Source: Incurvaria masculella
Lineage: Eukaryota > Arthropoda > Insecta > Lepidoptera > Incurvariidae
Length of the DNA stretch: 64,000 nucleotides
Direction of reading: 5' to 3'
Assembly: GCA_946894095.1 (NCBI GenBank)
Contig: OX335641.1
Location: 5,412,501 to 5,476,500, forward strand
Shown: piece after piece, positions 55,393-64,000 of the stretch
How the letters are laid out: every line of letters starts with the position of its first letter
How positions within the stretch are numbered: the first letter of the stretch is position 1
Made by a program: the position numbers and the translations under genes
Notes under the pieces: model-generated
The model's input: the letters and a program-made list of their open reading frames with translations, nothing else
What the model was told of the DNA's origin: nothing
The model's database searches: none

Positions 55393-56100
55393 ATCTAGTT
55401 ACCTAAACATATTTATCTATAAAAACTTTTTCTACTGGTAAGTGTTTTCATACTTATCGATTTTCATACATATTCGATTGACCATATGTTATGATAAATT
55501 CCGAGTCATTGAGACGAGACAATCAGTATTTGAGAAAAGTTTTCATTACATCGTGCACTTAACATGAGAACCAAATGTCTGTGTATCTATTTATGAGTAT
55601 GAGTGTGTATAAGTGTCTATTTAAAATATCTTTCAGTGAAAAGCAACGGGTAATTCCAATGCTATTTAAAATGTCTTCCACTAAAAATAATCTTTAGCAA
55701 ATCACAATGATATATCCTCCGGACCTTAGTTAACCACCAGGCAAGCAAGCAAGCACCATTCGAAGTTTACACCGTCGCTAAGCCTCCGAAGTGGTTTCCC
55801 TCAGGGCTAGCGCTTGTTGTGAAGACTGGCGGATGGTGGACCGGTCAGATAAATAACACACGATTACTACACATTGACAGGGCCGAGTCGATTGAGTGTA
55901 GGGCTTATATGACCGCTAATCTGGTCAGTTTTATCTGCGTCTACTAAACCGCAATATGAAAAAAGGCTGCAAGACTATTTCCTAATACGGTTCATGGCTG
56001 TAGGTACCTACTGAATAATGGACGCCAATGGAGCCAGTGCCATGAAGCATCAGAAAAATACAGTCCATAAAGATAGTTTTTGAAAACCACTGTTTCAATC
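55393..56100. other. no gene seen
   Basis: Mostly AT-rich. A CG-richer stretch at 55725-55870 may be a retroelement scrap (CCTCCGAAGTGGTTTCCCTC, TCAGGGCTAGCGCTTG) but no frame is secure. Confidence 0.35.
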
Positions 56101-56650
56101 TAATAATAATATTAAAAATAATAATAATTTTTATTTCAGGTCATGACCCATATGTTGTTAGTAGACATTACATGGTTAGTACATTTATAAAGTTGTTAAC
56201 ATGAAGCTATGCCAGAATATAAATATTTCGGCATTTAATTGGCTTATAATACATTTTATTATTTCGTTTTGGCTTTCACTAATGGTTTTTTTAAATGCTG
56301 CAATTGTTTGCCTCATAATGGCATTAAAGTCATTAACTCTATTCTCAACTAACATACCAGAAGCGCTACACCGCCAGGGGAGACCCATGATACAACGAAA
56401 TGCGTTATTATATTGAACACGCAGGGTGTTGTACGCTCGTTTCGTGTAGCTCGTCCATAACTGGCATGTGTAGAACGACTGGCAGTACGCTTTGAATAGA
56501 GTTATTTTGACGTCATTGGAACAGTTAGCAAACCTTCTGGCAAGCATATTGCTCTTCATGGCCAGATTCCGACGCTGCCGTTCCATCTCCATATCATCAC
56601 ATAGATTATGCATGTCAAGCAACAATATATGTGTCTCTGCATGTTTTTTT
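56101..56650 (-). pseudogene. second LINE fragment, reverse transcriptase C-terminal region
   Basis: The minus-strand frame (stop at 56185) reads ...LLLDMHNLCDDMEMERQRRN, SNMLARRFANCSNDVKITLF, KAYCQSFYTCQLW, AFRCIMGLPWRCSASGM and RQTIAAFKKTISESQNEI. This pattern (DME-RQRR, LARRF, K..LF..YC, GLP, S.S.M) ends many insect non-LTR ORF2 proteins of the jockey/CR1 type. A (TTA)n-like tail lies at 56101-56128 on the plus strand. The 5' part is missing. The open frame is intact over 146 codons, so the copy is not old. Confidence 0.85.
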
Positions 56651-57985
56651 TAATCAAACCTAGTAAAATTTGTTTTGACGTAGACCTAATTTTTTATGGT
56701 TGTCTGATGATTAGTAAACTACTTTATTATGGGGTGGGCAATTTTCTAATGCTTACGGGCTCACCAGAGTGAAGATCTGCCAAGGGTTGGAACCCAGAGC
56801 CGTTCATGATAATATTATGGTCCAGTATAGTCCGTTTTAGTATAGTATAATATTACTCCATGGTTTTTATTATGTATTTTAGGGCGTATTTTTTAAGTCA
56901 TAATTGGGATTTTTTGTGTTCGTCTTAGATAATGAAAACAAAATATTTCAAAATGCGATTCTCAACTAATGGAAAATTTATATGAGCATTGGCTCTGTAC
57001 CAGCTAAAAATAATCATTTCCATGATTAAAAAATCGATCGATTATTATTATTAATAAAAAAATACGATCAAATGTAAAATATGAATTTTTTTAGAACATA
57101 ATTTTTTAACGTATTAATAAATAGTGTGATGAAAAGATTTAATTTCGAGCAAAAATTATCGGCGACGCTTTATTTTAACTGTACCAAATGTGAACTTCAT
57201 TTTCATAAAATTTAAAATATTTTTAGAATTCAATGTACTCAGAGCTATTAAATTTTATTTCGATTATTTTCTCACATATATATTTTGGTCACATGTAAGC
57301 CTACGTTAAAACCAGTTCTCAATAATCTGCCATTATAAACCGTTTCAGAGAAAAACAAATATATTAATTTAATAAGATTTTATTGCCAAAGTAAGTTGAC
57401 AATATATCTACCTCCACAACCATCTCATTCAGAATGAATGAGATATGTTTTTAATAAAATTAAATAATCATGAGGTGTCTTTCGATCATACTACTTACAG
57501 CTTACCATTTTAATATATTGTTTATATGATATGCTTTTAAATCCGATTGTCCCGCAGTCCATCTAGATTAAGTTAAGGTTGTGTTAAAATAAGTTTTTAG
57601 TAAGTTCATTTTGTCCCTTCCAGCCATAGTCATTTAACTTCTCTCTGCTGGCAGCTTATTATTTCCGTTAAGTATTTGATAGTTACACAGAGGCGACAGA
57701 GAAATGTGGCCAAATTTTTATAAGAAATAGACGTGTTACTACCGCAAAGAGCAAATATAGTAAGTCGTGACACATTCTTTTGTGGGCCCTCGACTTCACT
57801 AAATCTTAGCGGGAAGTGCTCACTAAATCACGGGCCCATTTGTCCATTAGAGACAGCGGTCCATTTGGTCCTGGTTTCCAAAACTGCGTTAGAGTTACGT
57901 TATCGTTGACTTGTAACGCTAACTTGGTATTCGTACACTTGTTTTTAATAAAGAAATATTTTTTTTAGTAACTGAATATCGATGG
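56651..57985. other. no gene seen
   Basis: AT-rich. A segment near 56715-56770 (AGTAAACTAC, AATGCTTACGGGCTCACC) is related to 28295-28350 and is probably an old repeat. Confidence 0.4.
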
Positions 57986-57989
57986 CCAA

Positions 57990-58135
57990 ATCTATTTTAG
58001 TGATACTAGCCCATTGCATCCCTTTCCCTAGGAAGTGAAGGTTGCATGCCAGAACCTCATCTAAGCACGAATACATTGAACTAAATGGAAAACATGGACG
58101 ACTTTCATTGCAGGAACTGTCATATTTTATTCGAA
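57990..58135 (-). repeat. SINE family A fragment, antisense, diverged
   Basis: GAAGGTTGCATGCCAGAACC, CACGAATACATTGAACTAAA and TGGAAAACATGGACGACTTT resemble the complement of the 3' half of the family. Confidence 0.68.
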
Positions 58136-58555
58136 GCTGCAATAGTCTTAACTCTTCCACAGAATATGTAATAATAGCTGCCCCTACAATTTGACATAAA
58201 TTGTTATAAAGTAGCCGCACCCAATCTTAATCATTCATGTAAACCGATATGCTGGCTCGTTTGTGTACAATGAAATAAACATTATAAAAATGTTCATTCA
58301 ATTAAGACAGATAACAACAGTCAATAGTTAATACTCATGCAAATTTCATATTTCGACCAATCTTTAAAGTATTATAAAACTAATTAAATTGCCTAGAAGA
58401 GGCCAACGTTTATTCTTAAATTAGAGACGACTGTACAATAAAAGGTGTTTTCACACAAGATGAAGTGTAATGAAAGCATCGTTCAGTATGAATAATTTCA
58501 CAACACGTCTTCACTGTAACGTAACCTGTTTTTTATTTTAATCTTACGGACTCGG
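58136..58555. other. no gene seen
   Basis: AT-rich non-coding sequence. Confidence 0.4.
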
Positions 58556-58735
58556 AAACTCAAGGGGTCAGGAGTCCGAGGATCACAAGAAATATGCGAG
58601 GAGCCCCGGGTCCCTCGGAAGGGCTCCGATTGGCGTTAATTAAGTATAATTAGTCCACTGTGTTTCTCATCTGAGGCGGCGTTGGGGTCAATAGCGGTAC
58701 AAAGTGAGTTCGAGGTTGGCGGTAAGTAGCAACAC
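58556..58735. promoter_or_regulatory. unique block with paired homeodomain sites
   Basis: CTCCGATTGGCGTTAATTAA is directly followed by GTATAATTAGTCC. The block also includes GGAGCCCCGGGTCCCTCGG and GAGGCGGCGTTGGGGTC. A small CGGACTC/GAGTCCG inverted repeat lies at 58547-58578. Composition contrasts with the AT-rich surroundings, and there is no coding frame. Enhancer role is inferred. Confidence 0.3.
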
Positions 58736-59289
58736 ACTTTTATTTATAGTTCATGTTTCCTGGCTGCTTTAATATCATCTTAGTTCCGACAAAAGCCAGT
58801 TCGTCTTGAATTCTCTAGCTCCGTTATATTGGTTTATTTTTATTTTTTCAGCTAAGAGTAACTTCCACTTTGCAATGGCCCCACTGTTTATGTAATTTTT
58901 CTTAGTAAGGTCTTAACATTTGAGCTAGAGTGCTGTAGATATATTTGTCTTGTTATCTGAATGCATAATGTATAAGGTGAAGGATATGAAATTAGAATTT
59001 TGTCGTAGTGGCCACTTTGATCTCGAATATCTGGTTAGGTTACAAATGCAAAATTCTTTCAAATTAAGGTTTGTGTATTTGTGGTTCGAATTTGGTGAGT
59101 TATTTGTTTTCGAACCATTTGTTTTCTTTTTACACCGTTATTTACACAATATGGACAATATGAAAAACTTGATATATCGCGTTATTTTACCGTGGCACCA
59201 GTACTGCGGAAACAGCTCGAAAGTAATGATGTATATGGATAATTCGTTCTGGAAATATTGACCTATAAAACAAACCCGGTGGACGGCCG
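58736..59289. other. no gene seen
   Basis: AT-rich; the 103-codon frame at 58950-59261 (+) has no recognised domain. Confidence 0.35.
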
Positions 59290-59499
59290 GACAATTCTTC
59301 ATTGTCAACTAGGGTTCAAAAAGCGATCGTGCAAGCAGATCCATCGCAAACCAAGTCAGAGTTAGCGGCAGGCTTTGGTGCGAGTGATAAAACAATTTAA
59401 ATTCATTTGAAAGCAATTGGAAAACTGAAAAAGCTCTAAAAATGGGTACCGCATGAATTGAGTGAGTCACACCAACAAACACGCGTCGAATGCCTTTAA
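59290..59499 (+). pseudogene. mariner transposase remnant (N-terminal DNA-binding part)
   Basis: The frame reads VQADPSQTKSELAAGFGASD, then, after an in-frame stop, IHLKAIGKLKKL, another stop, and KWVPHELSES. This is the helix-turn-helix region plus the WVPHEL motif of mariner transposases (DPSQT..ELA..., ...LHALGK...KWVPHELSE). Three in-frame stops, no catalytic D,D34D region and no terminal repeats recognised: a dead fragment. Confidence 0.88.
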
Positions 59500-59582
59500 C
59501 ACAATATATAGGTTTATTTATTGATTTAACGCTTTGCATACCTTCGTTGCGGAAATTAAGTTTAAGTAAGCAAGCAGTTTAA

Positions 59583-60061
59583 GGTGGCCCAACCCGCTCA
59601 ACTCCCCATACAAACGGGGAAAAAATATCACGCCCATATTTCTTATCAGAGATCCCAAATTTTGCTCAAAAGAGCTTTATTTGATTGAACTAGATGTCTG
59701 ATGACCGTTGGCATTGTAAAATTGTGTTTGGTTTCTAAGTTATAAGGTCCGAAAGTTCGAATTTTTCGCGCGTTTTATACAATAACTTTGGTGGTTTATT
59801 ACGCAATGATAAAGTAAGAAAATCTTAAAAAAATTAGTCATCTGACATAGCTTATTTAATCAAGATTTATAATCTTTTTGGTTTTTGTTAGATTTTTGAC
59901 TACAGCGGTCGTGATTCACTTTTAGCTTCAAGTCGTTTTGAAATCAAAATGTTCGTAAATCTTCTCTGACTTTTTCTTTGAAACAGAGAAGGTCCCAGAG
60001 CGCAACTGCACGGTTTTGTACAGTGCCCGCGAATGAGTTAGTCCCGCCGGAATGGGCCACC
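59583..60061. mobile_element. TTAA MITE family G, copy 4 (inverse orientation)
   Basis: Begins GGTGGCCCAACCCGCTCAAC and ends GGAATGGGCCACC, flanked by TTAA at 59579-59582 and 60062-60065. Internal segments are the reverse complement of 52898-53392 (TTAGAAACCAAACACAATTT appears here as its inverse). Confidence 0.92.
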
Positions 60062-60358
60062 TTAAGAAAGAAGGACTAAATTACTAGCAAGCGTAGATGA
60101 ACGCAGGAGGTAATAAAACCACTTCAAAATCGCAAGATAAATGCTACGCCCCATTAATCGTCGAACATATTTAACAGACTATGAATGACCCAATTGTGAT
60201 AGAATGTGCCAGATTTGTCAACAAGAATAATAATTGGCTAACGGCTCTCTGTTAGATTTATTGTGCAACTAAAATTCATCGCACACCAGGTCGACATAAT
60301 CGAGGTCGACGCTGGTTAGCATAGACGCTCTTTTCGATATCCAAATAAAGGTCACAGC

Positions 60359-60412
60359 CGGTAGTCTCAGTTCTCACCTAAATTGGCGTTTACGTAACTT
60401 CGAAGTTCCCTA
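60359..60412 (+). repeat. end fragment of the 39343-type MITE
   Basis: GGTAGTCTCAGTTCTCACCT followed by AAATTGGCGTTTACG matches the terminal inverted repeat at 39343, then diverges. Confidence 0.75.
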
Positions 60413-61800
60413 AAAACGTCATACATTTACTAGATCATTCACATGTGGCACGCGATTTTTATCTATTAAGATGGTTTGGGTCTTATTTTTTATTACATTT
60501 CTTACAATATCGGTAATGTATTTTGCTAAGACACTTAAAAATGCAAGCCAATATCTTGTTTTACAATTTCATTTATGATTTCAATTGATCGATTTTTTAT
60601 TTTATGTTGAAATTTATTCACGAATGTTGTTGAAGTCAAAGCGATGTTAATTTAAACCAAGACCAAAATAAATATTTGTAAATTTAAAAAAGCAAAGGAC
60701 ATTAAAATGTATTAGCTTTAATGTATGTTTCAGTATTTTTATTTTCAATAATTAGTGACTGTATTCCATTCACATCTCATCAGTAATTAAAACGACAGTT
60801 ATTATTACGCCGAAATAATTAAAATAAAATCGCCTATTATTAAGGATGATTTTTTCGACCTAAAGTAGTACTAACATCTCATCAAAAGAACTTTTCGTAA
60901 CAGGCGAGCGGCGCGAGCGACTGGATAGACACAATCGTGCATCGAACCTGGGACACCGGGCAGATGTCCGGCCCAATGAAGACTATTATTGGGTGCATCT
61001 GACCCTTTTCTACTATATCTGTCACTGCAGTTGACTGAAAATAACAAGCAATTCTTCAGCTTATTCTAGATCGCTGCAACAAATTTACAAAATACATCAT
61101 TCTCAGGAACTCGAACCAATGAAGTTTGTATTTAATTGTAATAAATAAATAAATAAAATGAAAACAACGACAGAAGAATATAGTTACATAGTTGTGTATA
61201 AATAATAAAAGAATAAATAAAAGCTATTAAATAAGGGTGCTTATAGGTAACTTATTTTGCATTTCGTCTGAGCCTTACAACTAGCACACAAGCTGAGGAA
61301 GCAGCCTTTGTACAGCCTACCGGCTATACAATAGACATTGAATGGTTTCTGTATCCTCTTAAACACGTGTACAACATGTACACATGCACACATGTACAAC
61401 ATGTACGTGTACAACAACATAATATTCTGTAGCTCTTCACGAGCTAGGTAGTATCAAATTATCGCTAACTTTGTACAAAGGTGTACATATTTAATCACTG
61501 TTGTATGGGCTTTGAATATTAAACAAGGTCAATAAGAAAACATTTAAATGTTAAGGATTTCGAATGGCATTCGAACCATGTCTAGAAAAACTTTGGATGT
61601 TAAAATATAATATTTTGAAATCTTTAGTTTTTAAATAGAGTTTATGAAAGCTTTTGTAACCTCCTAAATAGGTGCTATGAAGCTATTTAGTAGCGTCAAA
61701 GTTTACAGTATTTTATGGTTTTAGGCTGTATAGACGAAAGCACAAAAAAACCAAATTAACGTCAACTTATTATTATATACGTCATTTTGTATGGACAGTG
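60413..61800. other. no gene seen; palindromic simple sequence at 61363-61415
   Basis: AT-rich. CACGTGTACAACATGTACAC and CATGTACAACATGTACGTG alternate as a palindromic tandem near 61365-61412. An (AATA)n run lies at 61142-61158. Confidence 0.45.
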
Positions 61801-61801
61801 C

Positions 61802-61886
61802 GGAAGGAACTCCATGGGCTTCACTAAAAGTGACGTGTTTGAACATTGATTAACTCAGCCTTCTCTTCGTGCAATCGGGGCTTAGC
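61802..61886 (+). repeat. 85-bp interspersed repeat (family H), copy 3
   Basis: GGAAGGAACTCCATGGGC, TTCACTAAAAGTGACGTG, AACATTGATTAACTCAGCC and CAATCGGGGCTTAG match the other two copies. Confidence 0.8.
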
Positions 61887-64000
61887 CGTTTCCCAAAAAT
61901 TTTAAGCGGCTACTGTACGGTTATTTTGTTAGCTTGTGTGCTCGTTCTCAGTAATTATTGTAAAGACATATATATATATATATCTTTACAACTATTAGAA
62001 TAATTGGATTGTAAAAAAAATAGGGCGGCACAGATCACACTCCAAAACATATTTTATGGAGAAATTAAAGAATATTTAATTGGTAGATTTCGCAATCAGT
62101 TATTAGAAAACCCATAGCAATAAGTTATTCGTGATTTAAATGGTCCGTACCTTCATTCGCAATGAAAGCTTCGTGAAATAAAGCAAAATATTCAGAACAT
62201 GATTAACTCGGTAGTCACAAACCCCATGAAAGAAATGGAAGAAATGCCATTTAAATTAAATAAACAAAATATCTCAATCAAATAAAGTTTTGTTTATTAG
62301 AAATGTTCCACTAACTTTGCGATATCAAAAAAGTCAATATGCTTAGAGCAGCCACGCCTCGATCTCTACAAATGAAAAGTAATGCGACGTAAATAAATCT
62401 CGAGTTACATTTAATGACTTCCTATTGTTAGTTAGGGAATGGACCCTTAAAGATGACCAGTCAAAATGTGATTACATTCACAAATTCCTATAGCAAGCGC
62501 TTAACTCTCCAAAACCAATTTCAAGTCACAAAGGTGATCAAATCCACCCGAACTTAATCCCTGAAAAGGCATCCAAAGCGATATCAAACAAACCCCAAAT
62601 ATCTGCCCCCAGTAACATATCAAAGAAATTTCAAAACCTATTAGTCCAAATCCGCCAAAATGTGTCACAATGGAGATCGATATCATCTCAACATAATGTC
62701 GTGTACAGTCTGAAAAAGAATTAAGCGTATAATGACAGTCTATTAGTTCGGTGAACGAGCGCCTATTGTGCTGACCCTACTCCGGCGTAAGTCGTACGTG
62801 TGAATCTGACGTGTGACGTCGCCTATTATAATCTGCACACCCTGTGCGCGCTCGTTTTACACGTAATGTTTTCTATAGGAAGTATATTTTATAAGGAATC
62901 TAATTTATAGAACACTATAACATTGTTTTCATTATACATTCGTAGAAGCAAATTCCGAGTACTTATGTGCATGAAGTGAAAACATAACACATCATGCATT
63001 TGAGATGTGATAGCGAAGTCTTCATTAAAAATATAGTCAATCGATTTATTTAAGGTGAGCAGAATATGTTCTGGGTCTCAAACAGATTCGACTGAAACAG
63101 TACCAACTGAGCTTACATGTTCGCTCACCCTAAATTCATGCGAACAATGGTAAAATCATTATGTACATAAAAGGTAATATAAAATATGCAAAACTCACAT
63201 TTAATTACGAAGAAACTTTCAAACCTAATTCCATGATGAGGCGATCAATGCAATCTCTTGAAAACTGCTATATAATAAAATTGTTACCTGTGAACGGTAC
63301 CTTTAAAATCTGTAATGTCCCCAACATTACCTCAGTCGGGGATGCATCGAATAATATTGGAGCAAATTGTTTGTTGATACGAAAGCATTGTTGACTTATA
63401 TCTCGGGTGACCAGACTATGTTTCAACTTGTATGTATTATTGAACTTGTCTTTTTATCATCAATGTTAAGGACAACGACGGTGCCCACGAGCATGCGGAA
63501 ATATGAAAAGTGGTCTACGAAATTCATGCTCTTTTGACAGGACTAATGCGCCTGCGCCATAATTATTTGTTGAGGTACGTGAGCAACGGAGTTCATCCAT
63601 GTTTTTACTCTTTCTCGCATTTCGGAAGTATATGTGCACGTGCATGGCGATAACTGTATGTTAAATATATATTATTTTAGATTAAATAAGTACTATGTCT
63701 CGTCTTTGGTACATACATATGTACATTTAATTCTAAAATATGATATAAAGTTTTCCAATATCTTTGATTAAAAGTAAAGTAAATTTTAATAAATATACTA
63801 CGCAATATTTCAAGGATTAACTGATATTTCTACAACTTTTAAACTTCAAAAAACTTGTTTTCTCTATTACAGTTCGTGCCTTCTAAAATGGTGTCTTTGT
63901 GTCTTGTCAAATTAAACTTAAATTTAAACATTTCCGTAATATAGTTAATAATTTTCGATTTTGAACGATTTTCTTTTCACCTGGTCACCCTACAATGGTT
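61887..64000. other. no gene seen; AT palindrome and two candidate unique blocks
   Basis: TTGTAAAGA...TCTTTACAA flanks an (AT)n run at 61958-61990. At 62490-62700 a stretch has repeated ATCAAA-type motifs (GTGATCAAATCC, ATATCAAACAAA, ATATCAAAGAAA; TCF-like). At 62740-62870 a CG-richer stretch contains GTGTGACGTCGCC. No gene could be supported to the end of the window. Confidence 0.4.

Noticed and set aside
58950..59261. 103-codon plus-strand frame
   Set aside because: Phe/Leu-rich by AT bias, no domain; it ends before the mariner relic and is not part of it.
61958..61990. AT-rich palindrome as a replication origin or matrix attachment site
   Set aside because: An (AT)n microsatellite with short complementary flanks is common in such genomes; nothing further supports a function.

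Overview
This is eukaryotic, clearly AT-rich DNA from an insect, most probably a lepidopteran (moth or butterfly). Two things support this. The one recognisable host gene fragment is an NK6/HGTX-type homeobox exon. The repeats also fit: a GGGTTCCGTACC...TTGGCCGG element with (TCCG)n runs, an AACCGACTTCAAA-bounded repeat, tRNA-headed SINEs, RTE/CR1-like LINE ends, a mariner relic and a tRNA-Trp-primed LTR element. The species cannot be named from the sequence.

Layout. Positions 1-18515 look like the last intron (or the region around it) of the homeobox gene. They hold no other recognisable exon, several SINE/LINE/MITE copies, and a few GC-richer non-repetitive blocks that could be cis-regulatory (around 7.6, 10.2, 13.8 and 15.0 kb). 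At 18516-18722 (+) lies the terminal coding exon of HGTX/Nkx6. It begins inside the third helix of the homeodomain and ends in an acidic, His-rich tail. A 3' UTR with several AATAAA signals probably follows to about 20.15 kb. Everything from there to 64000 is intergenic or intronic: no further host protein gene could be supported. A GC-rich island at 47.64-47.96 kb may be a minus-strand first exon or promoter.

Mobile DNA dominates the rest. A roughly 400-bp tRNA-derived SINE family occurs about 20 times in all states of decay. A second SINE group shares its 5' head with some of those copies, so heads and bodies have been exchanged. A 988-bp LTR element (25539-26526) with two apparently identical 244-bp LTRs, a tRNA-Trp primer binding site and no retroviral-type proteins is a TRIM-like element. 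A 1793-bp foldback element with 731-bp arms (40335-42127) sits inside a 360-bp TTAA-flanked MITE whose undisturbed relative is at 16097. A 5'-truncated LINE (54134-55327) sits inside a SINE with an 8-bp target duplication. Four copies of a roughly 490-bp TTAA MITE are present, two of them abutting at one shared TTAA.

The observations most worth following up are the LTR-flanked miniature element, the nested giant inverted repeat, a 70-nt near-perfect hairpin at 15705-15774 that resembles a pre-miRNA, the SINE head exchange, and the candidate regulatory blocks around HGTX. There is no operon-like gene cooperation to describe. No CRISPR array, functional tRNA or rRNA gene was seen.
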